Assembly: GCF_013466605.1 (NCBI RefSeq)
Contig: NZ_CP059162.1
Coordinates: 1,364,001 to 1,428,000 of the forward strand
Direction: 5' to 3'
From: Pseudomonas chlororaphis subsp. aurantiaca
Lineage (GTDB): Bacteria > Pseudomonadota > Gammaproteobacteria > Pseudomonadales > Pseudomonadaceae
Length of the DNA: 64,000 bases
In this document: positions 1-8,101 of the stretch, one piece after another
How positions within the stretch are numbered: the stretch's first letter is position 1
Layout: every line of letters begins with the position of its first letter
The notes under the pieces: generated by a model
The model's input: only the letters and a program-made list of their open reading frames with translations
What the model was told of the DNA's origin: nothing
The model's database searches: none
Position numbers and translations under genes: made by a program

Positions 1-370
1 CGGGCAGGGCGTGGGCAAGCGGATTGCGGCCAATGACAACGGCGCGCCCATTCTTGTCGACCCTGCCGGCCCCTCGCCGGAACAATTGATTTCAATTGAA
101 CGTGCCTGGCGAGACACAGAACTGCTCAAGAGCGACGGGTTGATCGCCCGGCACCGCGATGAACTGGAGTCTCAAGCCGTCACCACCTTGTCCGATGCCG
201 ACTACAACGCCCTGCAAGCCTATCGCTGCGATCTGCGCAGTTGGCCAAAATCCCGAAAGTTTCCAGCCGTCACAGATCGCCCCGTGCTGCGAATGACTTC
301 CGGCACTATGGGAGCGACGGTGAAAAGAAAGAGGGTGAGAAAGCCGGTGCAGGTGACCGAGTCCGTTTGA
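1..370 (+). CDS. Tail fibre assembly chaperone (5'-truncated by window edge)
   Basis: Resembles the small chaperones that fold and attach phage or tailocin tail fibres. The reading frame is open to the window edge; a GTG at 11 is possible but the frame has no stop before it, so the true start probably lies upstream. The central part (ERAWRD, then HRDEL, then AYRCDLRSWP and FP...RP) follows the same pattern as the second chaperone at 1186-1617, so the two are paralogues. The C-terminal tail after RP is longer and rich in Lys and Arg, which is unusual for the family. It presumably serves a larger fibre gene just outside the window. The context (fibre, endolysin and spanin genes, then cinA-recA) indicates a tailocin rather than a complete prophage. 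Confidence 0.72.
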   Translation, partial: GQGVGKRIAANDNGAPILVDPAGPSPEQLISIERAWRDTELLKSDGLIARHRDELESQAVTTLSDADYNALQAYRCDLRSWPKSRKFPAVTDRPVLRMTSGTMGATVKRKRVRKPVQVTESV

Positions 371-442
371 GTTTGTCGGTTCTGTGTTGGGCTTTGCCGA
401 ACGCTGAAGTTTTTTATGTTTAATTTGTATGAGGGCTAGATA

Positions 443-1183
443 GTGGACTACCCAAGGAGTGTACCTGGCGCCGGTTTGGTAAACGGAAAGTTTGTCGATG
501 AAAACCCCCTCACGGGTATGCCAGGGTCTTTGATTCCGGCTGATTGGGGGAATGCTGTTACACAGGAAATTCTGGAAGTTATTCGAGCGGCAGGCGATAC
601 GCCGAATGAGTCTGACAATACGCAACTGAAAGCAGCGGTTTCTGGTTTGATTTCAAAGAAACAAAGCGAAAACCTGGCGAATCAGGAAGAGGCGGAAGCC
701 GGAGTCAATACCGCCAAGACGATGTCGCCGTTACGCGTGTTTCAGGCCATTGCTAAGAAGGTGGTCCAGGCAACGGAGTCCATCGCGGGTATTGCCAGAG
801 TGGCTTCGCAGGCAGAGGTCAATGCCGGTACAAGTGACATTTCTGTCGTGACTCCTAAAAAGCTTCGATTGGGCTTTCTGGTAAGAATGGGAGCTTCTGG
901 GTACATCGTTTTTCCTTCATGGATGGGGGGGCTGATTATTCAATGGATCACGGGGAGTGCAAGTCAGACTGCCAATAATGGTTACGGTGAGTACAACCCT
1001 TGGCCTCTGGCATTTCCCAATGCGCGTTTTCTCGCAGTTGCCACTCATGAAGGGACAGCTTCTGGAACATTTCTAACGGTCTGCAACCTTTCGGTTGCGA
1101 GCAGCCTTACCGGGATCAATGTACGTTGCCCCGATTGGCCGTCGCAAACTATCGCCGCCCGAGTTATTGGCATAGGGTATTGA
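443..1183 (+). CDS. Short tail fibre protein of tailocin/phage type
   Basis: Predicted receptor-binding fibre of 246 aa. It starts at a GTG. The first ~65 residues (DYPRSVPGAG, then LIPADWGNAVTQEIL) match the N-terminal attachment region typical of Pseudomonas tailocin fibres. A middle segment with the AGIARVASQAEVNAG and VTPKKL pattern is the repeat seen in many fibre shafts. The last ~90 residues (IVFP, GGLIIQW, LAFPNARF, VIGIGY) look like a gp53-like receptor-binding tip. It is much shorter than main R-type fibres. Base composition is more AT-rich than the flanking genes, especially at 380-450 and 1060-1250, suggesting cassette exchange. Its own chaperone gene begins 2 bases after the stop. 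Confidence 0.75.
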   Translation: MDYPRSVPGAGLVNGKFVDENPLTGMPGSLIPADWGNAVTQEILEVIRAAGDTPNESDNTQLKAAVSGLISKKQSENLANQEEAEAGVNTAKTMSPLRVFQAIAKKVVQATESIAGIARVASQAEVNAGTSDISVVTPKKLRLGFLVRMGASGYIVFPSWMGGLIIQWITGSASQTANNGYGEYNPWPLAFPNARFLAVATHEGTASGTFLTVCNLSVASSLTGINVRCPDWPSQTIAARVIGIGY

Positions 1184-1185
1184 AT

Positions 1186-1617
1186 ATGTATTACTTTTCT
1201 CCCGAAACTTTCGGTTTCTATAACTCAGAACTGCACGGGAAAAATATTCCAGTAGATGCCTTCGTGATCAGTGATGAAGACTATGAGTCACTGGTAATAG
1301 AGGCACTGCCTGGTACCGTTTTATCCCTGAATAGCAAAGGTTTTCCCGAACGTATTTCCTTCGATTCCCAAAATACTCCTGAGGTCGAAAGGGCCTGGCG
1401 TAACAAGGTCCTTGAGTCGACTCAGTGGCTGGTTATTCGTGATAACGAAGAGCTGGAAATGGGTGAAGGGACGACGCTGAATACCGAACAGTTCAAGGAG
1501 CTGCTGGCTTATAGGCAGGCGTTGCGGGACTGGCCTTCAGCCGCCGACTTTCCGGACGCTGAATATCGACCTGTCGAACCAGCCTGGCTTGAAAGTGTTC
1601 TCCAGGAGCGTAAATGA
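1186..1617 (+). CDS. Tail fibre assembly chaperone
   Basis: 143 aa partner of the fibre encoded immediately upstream; start at ATG 1186, almost touching the fibre stop, implies translational coupling. The C-terminal half has the family pattern ERAWR, then NEELEMGEGTTL, AYRQALRDWP and FPDAEYRP. The first ~50 residues (YYFSPETFGFY and following) are the N-terminal segment usual in these proteins. Such chaperones are specific for the cognate fibre tip, so this gene and the fibre form one exchangeable specificity module. Same AT-richer composition as the fibre. Function is inferred from family pattern and position. Confidence 0.75.
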   Translation: MYYFSPETFGFYNSELHGKNIPVDAFVISDEDYESLVIEALPGTVLSLNSKGFPERISFDSQNTPEVERAWRNKVLESTQWLVIRDNEELEMGEGTTLNTEQFKELLAYRQALRDWPSAADFPDAEYRPVEPAWLESVLQERK

Positions 1618-1662
1618 CCCTGTTTGTTCTGAACGTCCTCGATGTAGAGGAGGTAGAGTGAA

Positions 1663-2226
1663 ATGCCTGTCACCCTTGAAATGATTCAACGCATCATGCC
1701 CAACGCCCGCTCCCAAGCGGGCGTTTTTGTTTCTGCGCTTAACACCGCCATGGTGCATCGCTATATCGACACACCCAAACGCATGGCCGCCTTCCTCGCG
1801 CAGGTCGGTCATGAGTCGGGGCAGTTGCGTTATGTGCGGGAGCTGGGCAATGACCAGTACCTGAGCAAATACGACACCGGCAGCCTGGCGGCCCGTCTGG
1901 GCAATACCCCGGAGGCCGATGGCGACGGCCAGAAATACCGTGGCCGTGGTCTGATCCAGGTCACCGGTCGCGACAACTACCGGCAATGCAGCCTCGGATT
2001 GTTCGGTGACGAGCGTTTGCTGGCGTTGCCGCAATTGCTGGAACAACCGCAGTGGGCCGCCGAGTCGGCCGCCTGGTTCTGGCAGCAGAACGGCCTTAAT
2101 GAACTGGCCGACCGCGACCAGTTCAACAGCATCACCCGTCGTATCAACGGCGGCTTGAACGGGCTGGAGGACCGCCTGCAACTCTGGGCGCGGGCGCGGG
2201 AGGTGTTATGCCAGCCTTCGGCTTGA
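1663..2226 (+). CDS. Endolysin, glycoside hydrolase family 19 (chitinase-like lysozyme)
   Basis: 187 aa peptidoglycan hydrolase, expected to open the cell wall for particle release. The GH19 core is visible: the HES motif at residues 50-52 with E51 as the likely general acid, E60 as a second acidic residue, and KYRGRGLIQVTGRDNY at about 91-106. It has no signal peptide, so it should need a holin, which is not in this window and probably lies upstream. The start is fixed by a strong AGGAGG about 9 bases before ATG 1663. The 3' end overlaps the start of the spanin gene by 19 bases. Confidence 0.85.
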   Translation: MPVTLEMIQRIMPNARSQAGVFVSALNTAMVHRYIDTPKRMAAFLAQVGHESGQLRYVRELGNDQYLSKYDTGSLAARLGNTPEADGDGQKYRGRGLIQVTGRDNYRQCSLGLFGDERLLALPQLLEQPQWAAESAAWFWQQNGLNELADRDQFNSITRRINGGLNGLEDRLQLWARAREVLCQPSA

Positions 2227-2744
2227 TGCCGCTGTCTTACCGGGCAATGGCTATCGTCGTGCTGCTGGCTGTGGTGGCCGGCGTTGTCGGGACGCTGGCC
2301 TGGCAGGTCCAGGAGTGGCGTTTTGGCCGGCAGCTGGCGGAGCAGGCCAGGCTGCACGATGAAGCGCTGAATCAACTGAACCTGGCGGCCGCTGTCCGGC
2401 AGCGGGACGAACAGGACAAACGCCTGGCCCTGGAGCAACGGCTGCAAGCCAGCGACCAAACCCATTATCGAGCCTTGAGCGATGCCCAACGTGATCAAGG
2501 TCGCCTGCGCGACCGCCTTGCCACTGCTGATCTGCGCCTGTCAGTCCTCCTCGACGCCCATGACAGCGTCACCGGCTGCACGGTGCCTGCCACCGCCGCC
2601 ACCGGCGGCCTGGTTCATGGAGCCCCGCGAGCCCGACTTGACCCGGCGCATGCTCAACGAATTGTCGGCATCACCGATGCCGGCGACCGGGGACTGATCG
2701 CCCTGCAGGCCTGTCAGGCCTACGTCAGGGCGTTGAACCGCTAA
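2208..2744 (+). CDS. Inner-membrane spanin subunit Rz-like
   Basis: 178 aa. An N-terminal membrane anchor (about residues 13-33, AMAIVVLLAVVAGVVGTLAW) is followed by a charged, Ala/Gln-rich region (about 35-110) typical of the periplasmic coiled coil of Rz proteins. With the lipoprotein encoded inside it in another frame (2482-2697) it would form the two-component spanin that fuses inner and outer membranes in the last lysis step. It overlaps the endolysin 3' end. The C-terminal third is compositionally constrained by the nested gene. Identification rests on topology, position and the embedded Rz1. Confidence 0.75.
   Translation: MPAFGLMPLSYRAMAIVVLLAVVAGVVGTLAWQVQEWRFGRQLAEQARLHDEALNQLNLAAAVRQRDEQDKRLALEQRLQASDQTHYRALSDAQRDQGRLRDRLATADLRLSVLLDAHDSVTGCTVPATAATGGLVHGAPRARLDPAHAQRIVGITDAGDRGLIALQACQAYVRALNR
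2482..2697 (+). CDS. Outer-membrane spanin lipoprotein Rz1-like, nested within Rz
   Basis: 71 aa protein encoded entirely within the Rz-like gene in the +1-shifted frame. It has a short signal peptide and a lipobox-like ICAC sequence with Cys20 as the predicted lipidated residue. A Pro-rich mature part (LPPPPPAAW) follows. Small size, lipidation site and proline richness are the hallmarks of Rz1, and full nesting in Rz is a known lambda-type arrangement. The start at ATG 2482 is the best available but is not confirmed by a clear ribosome-binding site. Confidence 0.72.
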   Translation: MPNVIKVACATALPLLICACQSSSTPMTASPAARCLPPPPPAAWFMEPREPDLTRRMLNELSASPMPATGD

Positions 2745-2826
2745 ACATTTTGATCCGCTGCGTGCCTTGCAAGCGCGTATCGCTCGTGTACGGTAAGACC
2801 TCCGCCAGCCCGATCAGGAGAGGACC

Positions 2827-3327
2827 GTGAACGAAATCACCCAGCTTGCCGCTGAACTTGGCAGGCGCTTGCAGGCTCTGAATACCCACGTCACCACCGC
2901 CGAATCCTGCACCGGGGGCGGGATTGCCGAGGCCATTACCCGCATTCCGGGGAGTTCGGCCTGGTTCGAGGCGGGTTATGTAACCTACTCCAATCGACAG
3001 AAGACCCAGCAACTGGGGGTGCCGGAAGCGCTGTTCGCTTCCGTCGGCGCGGTCAGCCGCGAGGTGGTCGAGGCGATGGTGCGGGGCGCGCAGGGTAAAA
3101 GCAGGGCGCGTTTTGCCGTGGCGGTCAGCGGCGTGGCCGGTCCGGATGGCGGCTCGCCGCAGAAGCCGGTGGGCACCGTATGGCTGGCCTGGGGTGTCGG
3201 AGAGGCGGTAACGGCCGAGTGCCGACACTTTGCCGGGAATCGGGACGAAGTCCGCCGACAAACGGTGAAGGCCGCGCTAGAGGGCTTGCTGCAACATGCC
3301 GCGGCAGAAATCTCAAAACAGGGGTAG
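2827..3327 (+). CDS. pncC: Nicotinamide-nucleotide amidohydrolase (CinA C-terminal domain type)
   Basis: 166 aa, single-domain CinA/PncC enzyme that deamidates nicotinamide mononucleotide in NAD recycling. Family features seen: [22 protein letters not shown] near residues 20-40, the GYVTYSN segment, [11 protein letters not shown] and [10 protein letters not shown]. It lacks the N-terminal MoCF domain of long CinA proteins, as is normal in Pseudomonas. GTG start at 2827 with AGGAG upstream. It lies directly upstream of recA, the conserved cinA-recA-recX order, and marks the chromosomal end of the tailocin locus. Confidence 0.92.
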   Translation: MNEITQLAAELGRRLQALNTHVTTAESCTGGGIAEAITRIPGSSAWFEAGYVTYSNRQKTQQLGVPEALFASVGAVSREVVEAMVRGAQGKSRARFAVAVSGVAGPDGGSPQKPVGTVWLAWGVGEAVTAECRHFAGNRDEVRRQTVKAALEGLLQHAAAEISKQG

Positions 3328-3354
3328 GCGATCCACAAACGCTGTGGAATAATA

Positions 3355-3370
3355 CTGGCTACTTATACAG
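3355..3370 (+). promoter_or_regulatory. LexA (SOS) box upstream of recA
   Basis: CTGGCTACTTATACAG fits CTG-N10-CAG exactly, with an AT-rich centre. It ends 40 bases before the recA start, the expected place for LexA repression. Seen directly in sequence; regulation is inferred from the consensus and the known SOS control of recA. Confidence 0.9.
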
Positions 3371-3410
3371 GTGTTGGCCGTCAGGCCTTATTGATTACGT
3401 GAGGACTTTA

Positions 3411-4463
3411 ATGGACGACAACAAGAAGAAAGCCTTGGCTGCGGCCCTGGGTCAGATCGAACGTCAATTCGGCAAGGGTGCCGTAATGCGTATGGGCGAT
3501 CACGACCGCCAGGCGATCCCGGCCATTTCCACTGGCTCTCTGGGTCTGGACATCGCACTCGGCATCGGCGGCCTGCCAAAAGGCCGTATTGTTGAAATCT
3601 ACGGTCCGGAATCGTCCGGTAAAACCACCCTGACCCTGTCGGTGATTGCCCAGGCACAGAAGATGGGCGCCACCTGCGCCTTCGTCGACGCCGAGCACGC
3701 ACTGGACCCGGAATACGCCGGCAAACTGGGGGTCAACGTTGACGACCTGCTGGTTTCCCAGCCGGACACCGGCGAACAGGCGCTGGAAATCACCGACATG
3801 CTGGTGCGCTCCAATGCCATCGACGTGATCGTGATTGACTCCGTGGCGGCACTGGTGCCCAAGGCCGAGATCGAAGGCGAGATGGGCGACATGCACGTGG
3901 GCCTGCAGGCCCGTCTGATGTCCCAGGCGCTGCGCAAGATCACCGGTAACATCAAGAACGCCAACTGCCTGGTGATCTTCATCAACCAGATCCGTATGAA
4001 AATCGGCGTGATGTTCGGCAGCCCGGAAACCACCACCGGTGGTAACGCGCTGAAGTTCTACGCCTCGGTTCGTCTGGATATCCGTCGTACTGGTGCGGTG
4101 AAGGAAGGCGACGAAGTCGTCGGTAGCGAAACCCGGGTCAAGATCGTCAAGAACAAGGTGGCTCCACCGTTCCGTCAGGCTGAATTCCAGATCCTGTACG
4201 GCAAGGGTATCTACCTGAACGGCGAGATCATCGATCTGGGCGTGCTGCACGGTTTCCTCGAGAAGTCCGGTGCCTGGTACAGCTACCAGGGCAACAAGAT
4301 CGGTCAGGGCAAGGCCAACTCGGCCAAGTTCCTGCAGGACAATCCGGAAATCGGCAATGCCCTCGAGAAGCAGATTCGCGACAAGCTGCTGGCTCCAACC
4401 GCTGATGTCAAAGCTTCGCCGGTCAACGAGACCATCGATGACATGGCTGATGCGGATATCTGA
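3411..4463 (+). CDS. recA: Recombinase A
   Basis: 350 aa DNA-dependent ATPase for homologous recombination and LexA co-protease activity. Walker A GPESSGKT is at residues 65-72. Also seen are [22 protein letters not shown] (Walker B and the following loop region), the L2-region segment [16 protein letters not shown] and an acidic C-terminus (DDMADADI). The start is ATG 3411 with GAGGA upstream; the frame is open further upstream, but that extension lacks family similarity and overlaps the LexA box. recX follows after 8 bases, so the two are probably co-transcribed under SOS control. Confidence 0.98.
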   Translation: MDDNKKKALAAALGQIERQFGKGAVMRMGDHDRQAIPAISTGSLGLDIALGIGGLPKGRIVEIYGPESSGKTTLTLSVIAQAQKMGATCAFVDAEHALDPEYAGKLGVNVDDLLVSQPDTGEQALEITDMLVRSNAIDVIVIDSVAALVPKAEIEGEMGDMHVGLQARLMSQALRKITGNIKNANCLVIFINQIRMKIGVMFGSPETTTGGNALKFYASVRLDIRRTGAVKEGDEVVGSETRVKIVKNKVAPPFRQAEFQILYGKGIYLNGEIIDLGVLHGFLEKSGAWYSYQGNKIGQGKANSAKFLQDNPEIGNALEKQIRDKLLAPTADVKASPVNETIDDMADADI

Positions 4464-4471
4464 TCGATCCG

Positions 4472-4939
4472 ATGACCGCCGTACTCGATACCCTCGTCGC
4501 GGTGCGGCGAACCGCAATGGACCTGCTCGCGCGACGCGAGCACGGTCGAGTCGAGCTGACGCGTAAACTGCGTCAGCGCGGCGCCCCTCCCGAGATGATC
4601 GAAACAGCCCTTGACCGTTTGACGGAAGAGGGGCTGTTATCCGAATCCCGCTACCTCGAAAGTTTCGTTTCCTATCGTGCCCGTTCTGGCTACGGCCCCA
4701 TGCGTATTCGCGAAGAACTCAGCCAGCGCGGTTTGCAGCGTGCCGATATCGAACTCGCCTTGCGTGAGAGCGGTATCGACTGGCAGGCGCAACTGGAAGA
4801 GGTTTGGCGGCGCAAGTTTGCCGGGCATTTCCCGATAGATGCCAAGGAGCGTGCCAGACAAGGCCGCTTTCTGGGCTATCGGGGATATTCGATGGACATG
4901 ATCGGCCGCTTGTTGAGCGGCCGAAGGGTGGACGACTGA
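4472..4939 (+). CDS. recX: Regulatory protein RecX
   Basis: 155 aa modulator that caps RecA filaments and limits recombinase and co-protease activity. It has the small, basic, three-helix-repeat pattern of Rec[21 protein letters not shown] at the N-terminus, [30 protein letters not shown] in the middle, and a C-terminal [21 protein letters not shown]. Length is normal. It starts 8 bases after the recA stop and should be read through from recA. Confidence 0.95.
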   Translation: MTAVLDTLVAVRRTAMDLLARREHGRVELTRKLRQRGAPPEMIETALDRLTEEGLLSESRYLESFVSYRARSGYGPMRIREELSQRGLQRADIELALRESGIDWQAQLEEVWRRKFAGHFPIDAKERARQGRFLGYRGYSMDMIGRLLSGRRVDD

Positions 4940-4946
4940 CCTGTAG

Positions 4947-4971
4947 GGCCCGCAAGTCGAATGCGCGGGCC
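4947..4971 (+). terminator. Hairpin after recX (probable terminator)
   Basis: GGCCCGC at 4947-4953 pairs with GCGGGCC at 4965-4971. It lies between the convergent recX and LOG genes. The following T tract is weak (ATTT), so termination may be partial or bidirectional. Confidence 0.5.
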
Positions 4972-4984
4972 GCTGCATTTGCGC

Positions 4985-6100
4985 TCAAGTGACCTTGATC
5001 GGTTCTCTGCTACGTTGTGGTGTCCTGGCCTGATTCACCGCCCAGTTTTCCGGCAGGTTGATGAAGTCGATCAGCTCGCGCAGGCGACCATTGTCGCGGG
5101 CGTTGAAGGTGAACGACAGGCGGGCCAGATGGCTGAACTCCGGTTCGTTGTGTTCTTCCACATTGTAAGCATGTTGATGGAAGCGATCGCTCAGGCACAG
5201 GTCGGCAAAAGCCGTCTGCATCTGCTCGAGCGCCGATTCGCTGAGCTTGTGATTCATGCGAATGACAAACTGATGTTTCAGCCAGCGACTGGAGTGGAAG
5301 TTGCTGTAGAACTGGTTGATTTCCTCCACCGCCTCCTCGGTGTTGTGCACCAGACGCACCAGTTTCATGTCGGTTGGCAGGATGTAGCGGTTGTTCTCGA
5401 GCTGGTTGTGGATAAAGTCCAGCGCCCCTTGCCAGAAGGTCCCTCCCGGGACGTCCAGCAGTACCACTGGTACCAGCGGGCTCTTGCCGGTCTGGATCAG
5501 GGTCAGTACTTCCAGCGCCTCATCGAGTGTGCCAAAGCCACCCGGGCATAACACCAGGGCATCGGCTTCCTTGACGAAGAATAGCTTGCGGGTAAAGAAG
5601 AAGTGGAAGGACAGCAGGTTTTCTGTGCCGTCCACCGTCGGGTTCGCATGCTGCTCGAAGGGCAGGGTGATATTGAACCCCAGGCTGTGATCGCGACCGG
5701 CACCTTCGTGGGCCGCGGCCATGATGCCGCCGCCGGCACCTGTGATGACCATCAGGTCGGAGCGGGCCAGGGCTGCGCCGAGTTCTCGCGCCAGGCCATA
5801 CAGCGGGTGTTCGATTGGCGTGCGCGCGGAGCCGAATACCGTCACCTTGCGCCGCCCCTTGAACTGTTCCAGTACGCGGAAAGCATGTTCCAGTTCGCGC
5901 AGGGCCTGCAGGGTGATTTTCGCGTTCCAGCGGTTGAGGTCGTCCTGGGCCATGCGCAGGACGGTGAGAATCATGTCGCGATAAAGAGGGATGTTAGGGC
6001 TGTTGGGGGCGATCAGGTTGAGTTGTTCTTCGACCTTGCTGAGGTCGATACCGTTGCTCTGAAAATGACGACTGAGGAGGTCATTCGGTTCGTAAGGCAT
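4985..6100 (-). CDS. LOG-family protein (nucleotide 5'-monophosphate phosphoribohydrolase-like)
   Basis: 371 aa. The central Rossmann-like LOG domain (about residues 85-260) contains the signature PGGFGTLDEA and the nucleotide-binding GAGGGIMAAAHEGA. LOG proteins split nucleoside monophosphates into base and ribose phosphate; many are misannotated as lysine decarboxylases. It is longer than short LOG enzymes, with an ~80 aa N-terminal region and an ~110 aa C-terminal region, like PpnN-type enzymes, though still shorter than E. coli PpnN (about 454 aa). Exact substrate unknown. AAGGAG lies before ATG 6100. Convergent with recX. Confidence 0.75.
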   Translation of the reverse strand: MPYEPNDLLSRHFQSNGIDLSKVEEQLNLIAPNSPNIPLYRDMILTVLRMAQDDLNRWNAKITLQALRELEHAFRVLEQFKGRRKVTVFGSARTPIEHPLYGLARELGAALARSDLMVITGAGGGIMAAAHEGAGRDHSLGFNITLPFEQHANPTVDGTENLLSFHFFFTRKLFFVKEADALVLCPGGFGTLDEALEVLTLIQTGKSPLVPVVLLDVPGGTFWQGALDFIHNQLENNRYILPTDMKLVRLVHNTEEAVEEINQFYSNFHSSRWLKHQFVIRMNHKLSESALEQMQTAFADLCLSDRFHQHAYNVEEHNEPEFSHLARLSFTFNARDNGRLRELIDFINLPENWAVNQARTPQRSREPIKVT

Positions 6101-6583
6101 TCAACTTCTCCTTCTGCACAGAACCTTTGACACGAACGAAGCATTCGTTGGCGTCACGACACTGCATGTGTCGCTGTCAGCCCGGCTTTGGCGGCTGATT
6201 CGCCAGGGTGGAAACCCCCTGGCGTGGCCAGCGGGCCATCCATACAGGTTCTGCTATTCCTTGATTTAGAAAGCATGTGCACTGCAAGACGCGCTTGGGC
6301 AGCCTCCGGATCCACCCAGGAAAATTCAGCATGAACACTTTGAAATCTAGACCTTCATGATGATTCGCGCTGACTTGATCATGGCCCTTGAAAGTCGGGG
6401 CTGGCAATCACTTATTGCCGGTGGCGTGCAGGGTTTTCACCGCCTGTCTGAACGAGTGCCGCCCAGTGGATGCTCTGATTTACTAAGTTACAGCGCCAGC
6501 AAGACAGCTTGGCGTCAAAGGTCAGGATGCATGGGACGGGATTGTCGAGCAGGTAATGGCGAGTGGGGGCACGGAGGCTGGTC
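6101..6583. other. Intergenic region without a convincing gene
   Basis: 483 bases between the LOG gene and the small protein at 6584. It contains the LOG promoter region and no terminator-like hairpin I trust. Short frames here lack ribosome-binding sites and family features. One frame at about 6495-6600 (running into QDAWDGIVEQVMASGG) has protein-like composition but no start, and could be a decayed gene fragment. Confidence 0.4.
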
Positions 6584-6778
6584 ATGCACAAAGTCGTGCT
6601 GGATATAGATGCGCAGCTGTATCAACTGCTGAAGTCATCGGCAGACGCCAATCATCTGACTCTTGAAGAGGAATGCCGACGCCGGCTTGAAGGTGGGGAG
6701 CGCCGTTCGAGCTATTTGCAGGCCCTGTTGGCGGAGCTGCGGGCCGATGATCAACAGCGGCGCGCAGCAGGGCACTGA
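6584..6778 (+). CDS. Small ribbon-helix-helix-like protein (possible orphan FitA-type antitoxin)
   Basis: 64 aa. MHKVVLDIDAQLYQLLKSSADANHLTLEEECRRRLEG looks like an RHH fold: a short beta strand, then two helices, as in FitA/Arc-type DNA-binding proteins. The remainder is a charged helix. GGAGG lies 6 bases before ATG 6584, which supports this start. No PIN-domain toxin gene follows; the next gene is convergent with only 1 base between stops. It may be an orphan antitoxin or a small regulator. The call rests on pattern only. Confidence 0.55.
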   Translation: MHKVVLDIDAQLYQLLKSSADANHLTLEEECRRRLEGGERRSSYLQALLAELRADDQQRRAAGH

Positions 6779-6779
6779 A

Positions 6780-7202
6780 TCACTTTTTCTTCTTCGCCGG
6801 GGCCGGGCAGTCCGACTCCTGGAAGCGCGCCGAAGCGACCGGGCGGTTGGTACGGTTTTCGGTGAATTCGTAGCGCATGATTGCGCCCTTGGCCATCAGC
6901 TTGCGGTAGTTCGGGTCACGACAAACGCTGGCGCCCAGTTGCAGGTAGACCGCCTTGGGGTTGGCGCGCATTTTTTCAGCGTGTTCGGCCTGGACGCTGA
7001 GGTGGTTGATCAGCTCCTTGCCTTCGACGGTATAACCCTGGTCGAGGATGTTCTCGTTGACTTCCCGAGGCGTGCCGACGTTACTTTCCTCGGCGGTTTT
7101 CTGCAGGGTCTTGTTCAGTTCGAAGTCTTGCAGCGATGCAGCCTGAGCACTGAACGGCAAGGCCAGCAGAAGGGCGGCGGTGGGAACGATAAAGCGCAAC
7201 AT
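6780..7202 (-). CDS. Secreted protein resembling the PA3611-type quorum-regulated virulence factor family
   Basis: 140 aa with a clear signal peptide (residues 1-21, ending AQA). The mature domain has two cysteines (SVCRDPNYRKLM and ESDCPAP) that could form a disulphide, and a Lys-rich end (KKKK). Size, export signal and position between recAX and erdR-dgkA resemble the P. aeruginosa PA3611 protein, a quorum-sensing-regulated exported protein of unknown mechanism; this match is from memory of synteny and is moderate. AGGAG precedes ATG 7202. Confidence 0.6.
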   Translation of the reverse strand: MLRFIVPTAALLLALPFSAQAASLQDFELNKTLQKTAEESNVGTPREVNENILDQGYTVEGKELINHLSVQAEHAEKMRANPKAVYLQLGASVCRDPNYRKLMAKGAIMRYEFTENRTNRPVASARFQESDCPAPAKKKK

Positions 7203-7390
7203 GAAACTCTCCTGGTTCAGTGACTGATGCTTCGACCAATCACGCGACTGTGCGTTCAGTGGCGGCGAATTATAGGGGAGCGAGGGTAGGCGGTACAGGT
7301 TTGAGCAGAGGGCTCTGATAAACTTGTGCGAATTTTCAGCTTTCCGAGTTCCTTCGTGTCGATTCCTTCTTTCTGTCAGGGCGGCTTCTA

Positions 7391-8101
7391 ATGAGTCATG
7401 CCGTTTCCCGCCTGCGTGCCCAGCGTCTTGCGCGTGCTGTCAGGCCTTTTACCGCACGGGGTTCCCGGGCGGAACGCTGTGCAGGCTGTCGGGTGATTCC
7501 CAGCCACTGCATGTGCGCCTGGCGCCCCAAGGTTTCCGCGCAGTCGGCCATGTGCCTGATCATGCATGACGTCGAACCCATGAAGCCGAGCAATACCGGC
7601 TGGCTGATCGCCGATGTCATAGAAGACACCATGGCGTTCCCCTGGTCACGGACGGAAGTCGATCCACAATTGCTGGCCTTGCTGGCCGATCCCCAGTGGC
7701 AGCCTTATGTGGTGTTCCCTGGAGAGTTCGTCGCGCCAGAGCGGGTGGTGAGCGAAGTCCGCCTGGAGGCGGGCAAGCGCCCGCTGTTTATCCTGCTGGA
7801 TGCGACCTGGAGCGAAGCACGCAAGATGTTTCGCAAAAGCCCTTATCTTGAACACTTGCCGGTATTGAGCCTGGAGCCGGAGCAGTTGTCGCGCTACAAG
7901 CTGCGGCGCTCCAAGCGCGATGACCACTTCTGCACCGCGGAGGTAGCGGCGCTGTGCCTGGAACTGGCCACCGACCGGCAGGCCGGCGAAGTGCTGGATG
8001 CTTATCTGGATGTGTTCAGCACCCATTACCTATCGGCCAAGTTCCAGCTTGAGATCGACCCTGATGATGAGACGCACACACGCCTCAAACCTTTTCTGTA
8101 A
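7391..8101 (+). CDS. DTW-domain tRNA-uridine aminocarboxypropyltransferase (TapT-like)
   Basis: 236 aa. N-terminal Cys-rich segment (RCAGCRVIPSHCMCAW, about residues 29-44) resembles the metal-binding region of DTW proteins. The signature D-x-T-W appears as LLDATWSEARKM near residue 139. Known DTW enzymes transfer the aminocarboxypropyl group of SAM to uridine 47 (or 20) of tRNA to make acp3U. The sequence RRSKRDDHFCTAEVAALCLE is the conserved C-terminal segment. Length is normal for the YfiP/TapT group. Which tRNA position it modifies cannot be read from sequence. Confidence 0.82.
   Translation: MSHAVSRLRAQRLARAVRPFTARGSRAERCAGCRVIPSHCMCAWRPKVSAQSAMCLIMHDVEPMKPSNTGWLIADVIEDTMAFPWSRTEVDPQLLALLADPQWQPYVVFPGEFVAPERVVSEVRLEAGKRPLFILLDATWSEARKMFRKSPYLEHLPVLSLEPEQLSRYKLRRSKRDDHFCTAEVAALCLELATDRQAGEVLDAYLDVFSTHYLSAKFQLEIDPDDETHTRLKPFL

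Noticed and set aside
1..2750. Complete prophage
   Set aside because: Only fibre, chaperone and lysis genes are seen, with no capsid, terminase or integrase, and the location next to cinA-recA is the classic Pseudomonas tailocin site. The upstream part is outside the window, so this remains an inference.
3180..3410. Upstream extension of the recA frame
   Set aside because: It overlaps the pncC 3' end and the LexA box; the conserved RecA start is ATG 3411 with GAGGA upstream.
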